DNA of 64,000 nucleotides from an uncultured Myxococcales bacterium (GTDB lineage: Bacteria > Myxococcota_A > Polyangia > Polyangiales > Polyangiaceae). Within the stretch, counting starts at the first letter, position 1. Every line of letters starts with the position of its first letter. Below are positions 34,241-42,071 of this stretch, in pieces. The stretch spans positions 1 through 64,000 of the forward strand of contig CALFEQ010000031.1 of assembly GCA_937949945.1 (NCBI GenBank), given 5' to 3'. The notes beneath the pieces were generated by a model that worked only from the letters and a program-made list of their open reading frames with translations, was not told the DNA's origin and did no database searches. The position numbers and the translations under genes are program-made.

Positions 34241-35608
34241 ATGCTCGGCACGGTCACGGCAGTGCACGGCGGAGTCGTCGACGTCCAGTTCGATCGTGCG
34301 TCCTCGCCTGCCGTCCGCGAGGCGCTGCGCGTGACCGGCGAGCCCGGCGGCATGCTCGAGGTCCAGGCCCATCTCGCCGCGGGGCTCGTTCGTGCGCTGG
34401 CGCTCGCTCCGACGCGCGGTCTTCGACGCGGAGCGATCGTCGAGGCGACCGGCGCTCCGCTGACCGTGCCCGTCGGGAAGGAGCTGCTCGGTCGCGTCGT
34501 CGACGTGACGGGTGCACCGCTCGACGGCGGCCCGCCGCTCGCGACGAAGGAGCGGAGCCCCGTTCATCGCCCGCCGCCCGAGCTGCATCGACACGAGACG
34601 CGACTCGTGCCGATGTGGACGGGGATCAAGATCGTCGATCTGCTCTGCCCGTTCGCGCGCGGAGGCAAGACGGGTCTCTTCGGCGGCGCGGGCGTCGGCA
34701 AGACGCTGCTGCTCATGGAGCTGGTCGACGCGGTCGTCTCCCAGTACCAGGGCGTCGCCGTCTTCGCAGGCGTGGGCGAACGCATCCGCGAAGGGCACGA
34801 GCTGTGGCGCGACTTCCAGCGAGGCGGCGTCCTCGATCGCGCCGTCATGGTCTTCGGCCAGATGGACGCTCCGCCCGGCACGCGCTTCCGCGTGCCCCAC
34901 GCCGCGCTCACGATCGCCGAGCACTTCCGCGATCGCGAGCAGCGCGACGTGCTCCTCCTGATCGACAACATCTTCCGCTACGTCCAGGCGGGCATGGAGA
35001 CGTCCGCGCTCCTCGGACGGCTCCCGTCGCGCGTCGGCTACCAGCCGACGCTCGCCACCGAGATCGCCGAGGTGCAGGAGCGGATCGCGTCGACCGCGGA
35101 AGGCGCGATCACCTCCGTCCAAGCCGTCTACGTGCCCGCCGACGATCTCTACGATCCCGGCGCCGCCGCGATCATGGCGCACCTCGACGTGCGCGTCGTC
35201 CTCCAGCGCTCGCTCGCGGCCGCGGGGCTCTATCCCGCCGTCGACGCGGTCGCGTCGCAGTCGCGCCTGTCCTCGCCCGAGATCCTCGGCGAGCGTCACT
35301 ACGTCGTCGCCGAGCAGGTCCGGTCGGCGCTCTCGCGATACCGCGAGCTGCAGGACGTGATCGCGATGCTCGGCCTCGACGAGCTGTCGCCCGAGGACCG
35401 GATGCTCGTGCGCCGCGCGCGCCGGCTCGAGAAGTTCCTCACGCAGCCGTTCGCGGTCTCCGAGGCGTTCACCGGACGGAAGGGCGCGCGCGTCCCCATC
35501 GAGCGGACCATCGAGGGTTGCGAGGCGATCCTCGCGGGCGAGCTCGACGACGTCGAAGAAGACCGCCTCTACATGATCGGGACGCTGGACGACCTGGAGG
35601 TGCCCTGA
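34241..35608 (+). CDS. atpD: N-type ATPase subunit beta
   Basis: A 455-residue F1 beta-type catalytic subunit. Walker A is GGAGVGKT, Walker B-like DVLLLIDNIFRY, and the catalytic Glu lies in GVGERIREG. The ALERP-like and DELSPED motifs are present near the C-terminus (LGLDELSPEDRMLVRRARRLEKFLTQPF). It heads an operon in the order beta, epsilon, Q, R, a, c, b, alpha, gamma, which is diagnostic of the alternative N-ATPases that exist beside the normal F-type enzyme. The start at 34241 gives MLGTVTAVHGGVVDV; the ribosome site is weak. Confidence 0.93.
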   Translation: MLGTVTAVHGGVVDVQFDRASSPAVREALRVTGEPGGMLEVQAHLAAGLVRALALAPTRGLRRGAIVEATGAPLTVPVGKELLGRVVDVTGAPLDGGPPLATKERSPVHRPPPELHRHETRLVPMWTGIKIVDLLCPFARGGKTGLFGGAGVGKTLLLMELVDAVVSQYQGVAVFAGVGERIREGHELWRDFQRGGVLDRAVMVFGQMDAPPGTRFRVPHAALTIAEHFRDREQRDVLLLIDNIFRYVQAGMETSALLGRLPSRVGYQPTLATEIAEVQERIASTAEGAITSVQAVYVPADDLYDPGAAAIMAHLDVRVVLQRSLAAAGLYPAVDAVASQSRLSSPEILGERHYVVAEQVRSALSRYRELQDVIAMLGLDELSPEDRMLVRRARRLEKFLTQPFAVSEAFTGRKGARVPIERTIEGCEAILAGELDDVEEDRLYMIGTLDDLEVP

Positions 35609-36000
35609 TGGCCCGCCTCGTCCTGCGCGTACGGACGCCCTCGCGGACCGTCCTCGACCAGCCCGTGCACTCGATCCGGGCCGAGGACGAGCAGGGATGG
35701 TTCGGGGTCCGCCCGGGGCGCACCGAGCTCGTCGCGGTGCTCCCCGTGGGTCTGCTCGTGTACCGCGACGACGAGGGCGAGGGCTACGTCGCCGTCGGAG
35801 GCGGGCTCTTGCACGTGCGCGGCGAGGAATGCCGCGTCATGGTGCGCGACGCCGTCGCCTCGCGCGACCTCGGCGCCCTCGGCGCGGAGCTCGACCGCTA
35901 CGTCGCGCGACGTCGCGAGCGCATCGCGCGCGAGCGAGGCATCATCGACGAGCTCGCCCGCGAGGCGCTCCGGCGGCTCGTCCAGGAGGTCCGCCGATGA
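35608..36000 (+). CDS. atpC: N-type ATPase subunit epsilon
   Basis: A 130-residue epsilon subunit whose ATG shares a base with the beta stop codon (TGATG). It has the beta-sandwich start LVLRVRTPSRTVLDQPVHSIRAEDEQGWFGVRPGRTELVA (GxxGxRPGH-like) and a two-helix C-terminus (ARRRERIARERGIIDEL). It couples rotor and catalytic head. Confidence 0.88.
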   Translation: MARLVLRVRTPSRTVLDQPVHSIRAEDEQGWFGVRPGRTELVAVLPVGLLVYRDDEGEGYVAVGGGLLHVRGEECRVMVRDAVASRDLGALGAELDRYVARRRERIARERGIIDELAREALRRLVQEVRR

Positions 36001-36326
36001 CTGCGCGCGAGGGCGACGCGGAGCTGACGCGCGAGGCGGCGCGCAAGGCCGAGCGACTCGCTCGCGCCAAACGGAGGCCCACCGACGTCTGGTCGACGCT
36101 CCTTCGCGTCGCCGGCCTCGGATGGGTGCTCGTCATTCCGCTCGCGCTGGGCATCGCCGGCGGAGGCCTGCTCGCGCGCTGGCTCGATCGGCCGTGGCTC
36201 GCGTTTTTCGGCCTCGGCCTCGGCCTCGCGGCGGGCGTCTACGGCGTCTACCGCCAGGTGAAGCTCGGACTGCAGAACGACGCGCTCGACGAGGTCGAAG
36301 CGCACGACGAAAGGAGGGTGCCATGA
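35997..36326 (+). CDS. atpQ: N-type ATPase accessory membrane protein AtpQ (AtpI/AtpZ-like)
   Basis: A 109-residue protein with a charged N-terminal 40 residues and two membrane helices (LGWVLVIPLALGIAGGGLL and WLAFFGLGLGLAAGVYGVYR). This is the layout of AtpI/AtpZ-like proteins and of AtpQ in N-ATPase operons. Its ATG overlaps the epsilon stop by four bases. The glycine-rich first helix resembles those thought to help assemble the c ring. Exact role not established. Confidence 0.8.
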   Translation: MTAREGDAELTREAARKAERLARAKRRPTDVWSTLLRVAGLGWVLVIPLALGIAGGGLLARWLDRPWLAFFGLGLGLAAGVYGVYRQVKLGLQNDALDEVEAHDERRVP

Positions 36327-36583
36327 GCCCCGCGCTCGCGATCGCCGTCGGCGTCTTGCTCGGCGCGCTCGGCGGCGCCGTACACCTCGCCATCACGCGC
36401 TGGCGCGCGTCGCTCGCGACGACGCGCGGCGCCGCCGCTGCGCTCGGCGCGATGCCCCTCGGCCTCGTGGGCGTCGGGGCGGTCGTCTGGATCGCCGCGG
36501 TGGCCTCGCCCATCGCGGCCTGGGCCACGCCGGTCGGGATCCTCGCCGTTCGGTTCGCGGTCCTCCGGAGGGCACGACGATGA
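36323..36583 (+). CDS. atpR: N-type ATPase accessory membrane protein AtpR
   Basis: An 86-residue protein with three hydrophobic helices (about residues 4-22, 37-58, 60-80) and few charges. Position between atpQ and atpB, and the four-base overlaps on both sides, identify it as AtpR, a subunit specific to N-ATPases. A strong AGGAGGG site precedes the ATG. AtpR has been proposed to bind the c ring; no catalytic role is known. Confidence 0.8.
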   Translation: MSPALAIAVGVLLGALGGAVHLAITRWRASLATTRGAAAALGAMPLGLVGVGAVVWIAAVASPIAAWATPVGILAVRFAVLRRARR

Positions 36584-37242
36584 GCCCCTTCCCGAGGACG
36601 CTCTGGTCGCTCGGCCCGCTCGCCGTGACGGACAGCATGGTCGTCATGCTGTTCCTCTCCGTGCTGCTCGTCGTCGCGGGCGTCGTCGCTCTGCGGATCC
36701 CGCGTGCGCGTACGGCGCTGGAGATCGGCTACGAGGCGCTCGAGCGTTCGATCGTCGCGACGACCAGCGCGGACGTGCGCGCGCTCGTCCCGCTCGTCCT
36801 CACGCTATGGATCTTCCTCGGCGTCGCCAACCTCGTGAGCCTCGTGCCGGGCGTCGCGTCGCCGACGCGCGATCTGTCGCTCGCGGCGGCGCTCGCGGTC
36901 GTGTCCTTCTTCTCCGGGCACATCCACGCGATCCGCGTCCACGGAGTCTCGTACCTCCGTCACTACGTCGAGCCGAGCCCGCTCCTCTTGCCGTTCAACG
37001 TCATCGGCGAGATCGGCCGCACGATCGCGCTCGCCCTTCGCCTCTTCGGCAACATGCTCTCGGGGCACCTCGTCGTCGCGATCGTGCTCTACCTCGCGGG
37101 GCTCTTGCTCCCCGTGCCGCTGATGCTCCTCGGCGTGCTCACGGGCCTCGTGCAGGCCTACATCTTCGGCGTCCTCACGCTCGTGTTCGCGGCCAGCTCG
37201 CTGCGCGAGGCCGAGCGACGGATGCAACAGGAGGTCGCATGA
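36580..37242 (+). CDS. atpB: N-type ATPase subunit a
   Basis: A 220-residue stator subunit with about five to six membrane helices. The essential arginine of the ion pathway is in IALALRLFGNMLSGH, and the following GLVQAYIFGVLTLVF matches the conserved Q-x-YIF.LT helix of a subunits. Slightly shorter than ordinary F-type a subunits, as is usual in N-ATPases. Overlaps neighbours by four bases at both ends. Confidence 0.92.
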   Translation: MSPFPRTLWSLGPLAVTDSMVVMLFLSVLLVVAGVVALRIPRARTALEIGYEALERSIVATTSADVRALVPLVLTLWIFLGVANLVSLVPGVASPTRDLSLAAALAVVSFFSGHIHAIRVHGVSYLRHYVEPSPLLLPFNVIGEIGRTIALALRLFGNMLSGHLVVAIVLYLAGLLLPVPLMLLGVLTGLVQAYIFGVLTLVFAASSLREAERRMQQEVA

Positions 37243-37493
37243 CCGCGCAAGAAATGATCCCCCTCGTCAGCATCGTCACCGCCGGCCTCACCGTCGCCGG
37301 CGGATCGTTCGGCGCTGCGCTCGGCGAAGGCCGCGCCCTCGCCCAAGGCCTCGACGCCATCGCTCGTCAGCCCGACTCGGCGAGCACGATCACGCGGACG
37401 CTCTTCGTCGGCCTCGCGATGGTCGAGTCGTCCGCGATCTACCCGCTCGTCGTCGGCCTCATCCTGCTGTTCGCGAACCCGTTCGTGCGGTGA
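37239..37493 (+). CDS. atpE: N-type ATPase subunit c, with two-carboxylate ion site
   Basis: An 84-residue hairpin of two helices around the loop ARQPD. The ion carboxylate is Glu63 in MVESSAIYPL, where Ser64, Ser65 and Tyr68 match the sodium ligands of Ilyobacter-type rotors (ESTGIY). In helix 1 the position equivalent to Gln32 of Ilyobacter is Glu30 (ALGEGRALAQG), giving two acidic groups in one site, as known for Fusobacterium-type sodium rotors. Sodium coupling is therefore plausible, but proton use cannot be excluded. Confidence 0.92.
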   Translation: MTAQEMIPLVSIVTAGLTVAGGSFGAALGEGRALAQGLDAIARQPDSASTITRTLFVGLAMVESSAIYPLVVGLILLFANPFVR

Positions 37494-37497
37494 CGGC

Positions 37498-38262
37498 ATG
37501 GGTTTCTCCTTCACCAGCTTCGTCTTCGAGACGATCAACTTCGTCGTCCTCGTCTGGGTCCTGAGCCGCCTCGTCTACCGGCCGCTGAGGAAGAGCCTGG
37601 AGGAGCGGCGGAGCGCGCACGAGAAGCTGTTGCGCGACGCGGAGGTGAAGAGCGAAGAGGCCGAGCGTCAGCTCGAGGAGCTCCGCAAGAGGCAGAAGGA
37701 GATCGCCGAGATCCGCGAACGGGTGATGCGCGAGGCCGCCGAAGACGCCGCGGCGGCGCGCGCGCGGCTCCTCGCCGAGGCGAGGGACGACGCCCTGGCG
37801 GCGCGCGCACAAGGACGGAAGCTGCTCCAGGCGGAGCGCGAGGCCGCCGAGGCGGCGGTGCGCGAGCTCGCCATCGAGCAGAGCACGCGCATCGCGGCTC
37901 GGCTGCTCGCGGAGCTCTCGCCGCGCGCCCTCGACGACGCCCTGATCGATCGACTCGCGCACGTCGTCTTGGAGCACGGCGCGCCGCTCTCTCGCGAGGC
38001 GGGCGCTCGTCGCGGCCCGCCGGAGGTCGATCTCCGCTTCGCACGCCCTCCGCGCGACGCCGACGTCGATCGCCTCCGCCGCGCCTTCACCGAGGCGCTC
38101 GGTACCGAGCCCGCGATCTCGAGCCGCGAGGACGCCGCGCTCGTCGCCGGAGTCGTGGCCACCGTCGGAGATCACGTGCTCGATGCATCCATCGCCGGCA
38201 ACCTCGCCGTGCTCGCGGATCGGGCACGCGAGCTGACGCAGAGGACGGCCCTCGATGGTTGA
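37498..38262 (+). CDS. atpF: N-type ATPase b subunit fused to a delta-like domain
   Basis: A 254-residue protein: a single N-terminal membrane helix (FVFETINFVVLVWVLSRLVY), a long charged coiled coil (about residues 30-150), and a C-terminal domain. That domain includes REDAALVAGVVATVGDHVLDASIAGNLAVLA, closely resembling the C-terminus of F-ATPase delta (GG...VGD.V.D.S....L..L). No separate delta gene occurs in the operon, so this fusion would supply the peripheral stalk contact with alpha. Confidence 0.88.
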   Translation: MGFSFTSFVFETINFVVLVWVLSRLVYRPLRKSLEERRSAHEKLLRDAEVKSEEAERQLEELRKRQKEIAEIRERVMREAAEDAAAARARLLAEARDDALAARAQGRKLLQAEREAAEAAVRELAIEQSTRIAARLLAELSPRALDDALIDRLAHVVLEHGAPLSREAGARRGPPEVDLRFARPPRDADVDRLRRAFTEALGTEPAISSREDAALVAGVVATVGDHVLDASIAGNLAVLADRARELTQRTALDG

Positions 38263-39793
38263 ACGAGGCACGCTCGTGGACGCGGTGCGAGCCGTCGGGG
38301 CGGCGCTCGAACGCGCGACCGACGAGTTCGTGCCGTCGGTGCTCGTCCGCGAGAAGGGCCGTGTGGTGCACGCGGCGGACGGGGTGCTCCGGATCGTCGG
38401 CCTTCCGTCGGCGGCGCTCGAGGAGGTGCTCGAGGTCGGCCGAGGCTCGCGCGCGCTCGTGCTCGGGCTCGCGCCGGGCACCGTGCAAGCCGTCGCGCTC
38501 GACGCCGTGACGTCCATCCGCGAGGGCGACTCCGCGCGGCTCACCGGACGCGTGGCTTCGATCGACGTCGGCGACACCCTGCTCGGACGCGTGATCGATC
38601 CGCTCGGCCGGCCTCTCGACGGGCGTCCCATCACGGGGACGCGCGTGACCGTCCCGCTGGAGCGGCCGCCGCCGGCCATCCACCAGCGCGGCCCCGTCCA
38701 CGCGCCGCTCTACACCGGGACATTGGCCATCGACGCGATGCTGCCCATCGGGCGCGGGCAGCGCGAGCTCATCGTCGGCGAAGAGGGAACGGGCAAGACG
38801 ACGATCGCGCGCGATGCGATGCTCCGGCAAAAAGGGACCGACGTCGTCTGCGTCTATTGCGCCGTCGGCCGGCGCCGCGCCGAGACGTGGGCCGTCGCCG
38901 AATCGCTCCGGCGTGCGGGCGGCCGCTGGGTCGTCGTCTCGGCGCCCGAAGACACGAGCGCGGGGCTCCGCTACCTCGCGCCCTACGCGGCGACCGCGGT
39001 CGCCGAGCACTTCACCTATCGCGGGGAGCACGCGCTCGTCGTCTACGACGACCTGAGCTCCCACGCGATCGCTTGGCGAGAGCTCTCCCTCTTGCTCCGC
39101 CGCCCGCCCGGACGCGAGGCGTACCCGGGCGACGTGTTCTACTTGCACGCGCGCCTGCTCGAGCGCGCGGCGCAGCTCTCGCCGGAGCTCGGCGGCGGAT
39201 CGCTGACGGCGCTGCCGATCGCGACGCTCGAGGGCGGCCGCCTGGCCGGTTACATCCCGACGAACCTCGTCTCGATCACCGACGGTCAGATCGTCCTCAA
39301 CCAGGCGCTCTTCGCCGCCGGGCAGAAGCCCGCGATCGACGTCGGGACGTCCGTGAGCCGCGTCGGCGCGAAGGCGCAGCCTCAAGCGCTCCGGAGCCTC
39401 GCCGGTCGCTTGCGTCTCGACTACGCGTCGTTCCTCGAGCTCGAGGCGTTCTCACGCCTCGGTACGCGGCTCGAGGAGTCGACGGTGCGGCGCCTCGCGA
39501 TCGGCGCGCGCCTGCGCGGCCTCCTGCGCGGGCGACCGATGGCGCCGCTCGGCCTGTTCGACGAGGCGGCGCGGCTGGTCCTCGCCTCCGATCACGAGCT
39601 CCTCCTTCGCCTGCCGGCGGAGGACGTCCCGGCCGTCGCGGCGGATCTCGTCGCCTCCGCCGCGCGCTCTCTGCCCGCCATCGCGCGCGCCGTCGACGCG
39701 GACGGCGTGCTCTCCGAGTCGCACCAGCACGAGCTCCGCGCATTCTTCGCGGGCGCCGTCGCGCACCTGCCCGTCGAGGGAGGCCATGCCTGA
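38255..39793 (+). CDS. atpA: N-type ATPase subunit alpha
   Basis: A 512-residue F1 alpha-type subunit. The P-loop is GEEGTGKT, with DDLSSHAIAWRELSLLLRRPPGREAYPGDVFYLH in the conserved core and the alpha-specific Arg finger region in GTSVSRVGAKAQ. The N-terminal beta barrel includes DTLLGRVIDPLGRPLDG. Overlaps the b-delta gene by eight bases. Confidence 0.93.
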   Translation: MVERGTLVDAVRAVGAALERATDEFVPSVLVREKGRVVHAADGVLRIVGLPSAALEEVLEVGRGSRALVLGLAPGTVQAVALDAVTSIREGDSARLTGRVASIDVGDTLLGRVIDPLGRPLDGRPITGTRVTVPLERPPPAIHQRGPVHAPLYTGTLAIDAMLPIGRGQRELIVGEEGTGKTTIARDAMLRQKGTDVVCVYCAVGRRRAETWAVAESLRRAGGRWVVVSAPEDTSAGLRYLAPYAATAVAEHFTYRGEHALVVYDDLSSHAIAWRELSLLLRRPPGREAYPGDVFYLHARLLERAAQLSPELGGGSLTALPIATLEGGRLAGYIPTNLVSITDGQIVLNQALFAAGQKPAIDVGTSVSRVGAKAQPQALRSLAGRLRLDYASFLELEAFSRLGTRLEESTVRRLAIGARLRGLLRGRPMAPLGLFDEAARLVLASDHELLLRLPAEDVPAVAADLVASAARSLPAIARAVDADGVLSESHQHELRAFFAGAVAHLPVEGGHA

Positions 39794-40601
39794 GCCCACG
39801 GACATGGCGGCCCTCGAGCGGTCGATGCGCGCCGTGAGCGCGATCAAGCAAGTGGTGCACGCGATCTGGGCGCTCTCCCGTGCGCAGCTCCCGCTCGTCG
39901 AGCAAGCCGCCACGGCGGCGGTGACGTACCAGCGATGGGTCGACGCGACCGTCGAACGCCTCGCCGGTGCCCCGCTGCCGATCGAGACCGAGCGGAGGCT
40001 CACGGTCGTCTTCGGACCGGAGCGGCCCTACTCGAGCGCGCTGGCGCGGAGGATCGTCGACGCGATCCCGGACGGCGATCTCGGGATCGTCGGCGAGCGG
40101 CTCGCCGAGAGCGTCCGCCAGTCGAAGGCGATCGACCAGCGCGTCCGCTTCCGCTGCGCCGGAAGCGTCGCGCACGACGATCTGCACGACGTCGCGCTCT
40201 CGGTCGCGCGCGCGATCCTCGAGCACGGACGGGACGCGCAGGTCGTCGTGATGCACCCGACGGGCGACGGCATGGAGACGACGACCGTCCCGCTCATCGT
40301 CGCGCGCGAGCTCGTCGAGCGCCCGCCGGAGACGTTCAGCCGCCTCGACCGCGTCGTCGAGGCGGCCGTCGTCGAAGCGATGACCGGCAGGCTTGCGGTC
40401 GCGGCGGCCGAGGCGCTGCGAGCGGAGATCCGCGCGCGGATCGCCGCCGCGGACGCCGCGCGACGCGCGTGCGAGGAGCGGCTCGTGGAGCTCGAGAGCG
40501 TCTGGCACCTCGGCCGGCGCGAGACGATCACCCGCGAGCTGCTCGAGATCGTCGCCGGCCGCGAGGCCGCCTCGTCCTTCGTCGGAGCAAGGGAGGTCTG
40601 A
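39786..40601 (+). CDS. atpG: N-type ATPase subunit gamma
   Basis: A 271-residue protein in the gamma position, overlapping atpA by eight bases. The long N-terminal helix (MAALERSMRAVSAIKQVVHAIWALSRAQ) and the C-terminal helix (LVELESVWHLGRRETITRELLEIVAG) match the coiled shaft. Sequence is divergent from ordinary gamma subunits, as expected for N-ATPases, so identity rests largely on context and the terminal helices. Confidence 0.85.
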   Translation: MPEPTDMAALERSMRAVSAIKQVVHAIWALSRAQLPLVEQAATAAVTYQRWVDATVERLAGAPLPIETERRLTVVFGPERPYSSALARRIVDAIPDGDLGIVGERLAESVRQSKAIDQRVRFRCAGSVAHDDLHDVALSVARAILEHGRDAQVVVMHPTGDGMETTTVPLIVARELVERPPETFSRLDRVVEAAVVEAMTGRLAVAAAEALRAEIRARIAAADAARRACEERLVELESVWHLGRRETITRELLEIVAGREAASSFVGAREV

Positions 40602-40604
40602 TCG

Positions 40605-41486
40605 ATGACGCGCACGCCGAAGAAGATCCTGCTGGCGACCGACCTGAGCTGCCGCTGCGATCGCGCGCTCGACCGCACCGTGGCCCTCGCGGCGGAGTGG
40701 GGCGCGCGGCTGCTCGTCGTCCACGCGCTCGAGACCCCGCTGGCGGTGACCGACGCGCCCTCGTGGAGGCGCCCCACCGACGCGCGCCGCGTCGCGGAGC
40801 GACGCATCCGCGCCGATCTGCGCGACGTCACGGACGTCGAGCTCGAGGTCGTCGTCGAGCGCGGCGAGCCGTCCGCCCTCGTGCTCGAGGTCGCCGACCG
40901 GCTCGGATGCGATCTGATCGCGACCGGCGTCGCGCGCGACGAGACGCTCGGGAGGATCCTGCTCGGAAGGACCGTCGAGACGGTCGTCCGTCGCTCGCAG
41001 GTGCCCGTGCTCGTGGTGAAGTCGCGCCCGCGCGGACCTTACCGCCGCGTGATGGTGGCGAGCGACTTCTCGGAGACGTCGCGCAAGGCGCTCCTGACCG
41101 CGCTCGGGATGTTCCCGAGGAGCCACGTCGCGCTGTTCCACGCGTTCGACGTCCCGTTCGAGACGTGCGTCGACGACAAGATGGCGGCCCGCGAGGCCTT
41201 CGCGAACGAAGCGCGCCGCGAGGCGGAGGCCTTCCTCGCGAGCATGCCCTCGCCGGCGGCGCGGGGCGTCCCGATCCACTGCGAGTACGGATCCCCGACG
41301 AGCTTGCTCCGCGCCATGATGGAGGAGATGACCGTGGACCTCGTCGTCTGCGGGACGCGCGGTCGGAGCAGAGCGGTCGAGCTGCTCGTGGGGAGCGTCG
41401 CGCAAGCCCTCCTCACCGGCCTCCCGGGAGACGTGCTCGTCGTGCCGCGCGCGCACGAGGCCGGAGAGCTGCACCGTGCGAGCTGA
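40605..41486 (+). CDS. Tandem universal stress protein, last gene of the N-ATPase operon
   Basis: A 293-residue protein of two UspA domains starting three bases after atpG. Domain 1 begins KILLATDLSCRCDRALDRT. Domain 2 begins RVMVASDFSETSRKALL and keeps the full ATP loop G-x2-G-x9-GS (GTRGRSRAVELLVGS). Domain 1 has a degenerate loop. Being directly behind the ATPase genes, it is very probably co-expressed and links the pump to a stress or dormancy state. Confidence 0.87.
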   Translation: MTRTPKKILLATDLSCRCDRALDRTVALAAEWGARLLVVHALETPLAVTDAPSWRRPTDARRVAERRIRADLRDVTDVELEVVVERGEPSALVLEVADRLGCDLIATGVARDETLGRILLGRTVETVVRRSQVPVLVVKSRPRGPYRRVMVASDFSETSRKALLTALGMFPRSHVALFHAFDVPFETCVDDKMAAREAFANEARREAEAFLASMPSPAARGVPIHCEYGSPTSLLRAMMEEMTVDLVVCGTRGRSRAVELLVGSVAQALLTGLPGDVLVVPRAHEAGELHRAS

Positions 41487-41576
41487 GACGTGCGGGCACG
41501 GCGAGCGGAGCGTGCGCGCACGCGAACGTACGGCCGTGACGGAGCGCAAGTGGCGGAAATCACGGCGTCCGGACCT

Positions 41577-41591
41577 TGGCAAGGCCCTTGC
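41577..41591 (+). promoter_or_regulatory. Sigma-54 promoter for the haemoglobin gene
   Basis: TGGCAA-GGCCC-TTGC matches the -24/-12 consensus TGGCAC-N5-TTGC at all but one position, with exact GG-N10-GC spacing. The predicted start (about 41603) leaves a 44-base leader with an AAGGAG ribosome site before ATG 41647. Confidence 0.7.
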
Positions 41592-41646
41592 GGTAGGCGG
41601 GGCAGCGCCCGCTTCACCCACCCGCGGCGCGCCAAGGAGATGAAGG

Positions 41647-42063
41647 ATGAGCCTCGATGTGGTCGTGCTTCGTGAGAGCTTCGAATTGGTCGTCGAGCGT
41701 GCGCCGGACGTGACCCGGCGCTTCTACGACGTCTTCTTCGAGAGGTACCCGCAGGTCCGACCGATGTTCGGACGAAACTCGCGCGCGCAGCAGGAGCAGA
41801 TGCTCACGAAGGCGCTCGTCGCGGTCATCGACCACCTCGAGGATCCGACGTGGCTCGGAGGCACGCTCCGTGCGCTGGGCGCGAAGCACGTCGCATATGG
41901 CGTGACCGAGGTCATGTACGACTGGGTCGGCGAGTGCTTGCTCGCGACGCTCGCCGACGTGCTGGGCGACGCATGGACGCCGCACGTCGAGAGGGCGTGG
42001 AAGGAGGCGTATGCCGTAATCGCCGGCGCGATGATCGAAGGGGCGCGCGCGGAGGCGGCCTGA
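41647..42063 (+). CDS. Single-domain haemoglobin, Vitreoscilla/flavohaemoglobin type
   Basis: A 138-residue globin without a reductase domain. Key positions fit the bacterial-haemoglobin family: Tyr27 (B10) in RRFYDVFF, Phe41 (CD1) in RPMFG, Gln50 (E7), proximal His81 (F8) in GAKHVAYGV, and Tyr91 in YDWVGECLL. VLGDAWTPHVERAWKEAYAVIA matches the G-H helices of Vitreoscilla haemoglobin. It binds oxygen or nitric oxide, useful in low oxygen or NO stress. Strong ribosome site, and a sigma-54 promoter directly upstream. Confidence 0.9.
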   Translation: MSLDVVVLRESFELVVERAPDVTRRFYDVFFERYPQVRPMFGRNSRAQQEQMLTKALVAVIDHLEDPTWLGGTLRALGAKHVAYGVTEVMYDWVGECLLATLADVLGDAWTPHVERAWKEAYAVIAGAMIEGARAEAA

Positions 42064-42071
42064 GTGTTCGC

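Noticed and set aside
31533..34334. 933-codon plus-strand open frame
   Set aside because: Antisense to the antiporter/usp genes; Arg/Asp/Glu-rich shadow translation without recognisable features.
39297..41621. 774-codon minus-strand open frame
   Set aside because: Antisense to atpA, atpG and the universal stress gene, whose identities are certain.
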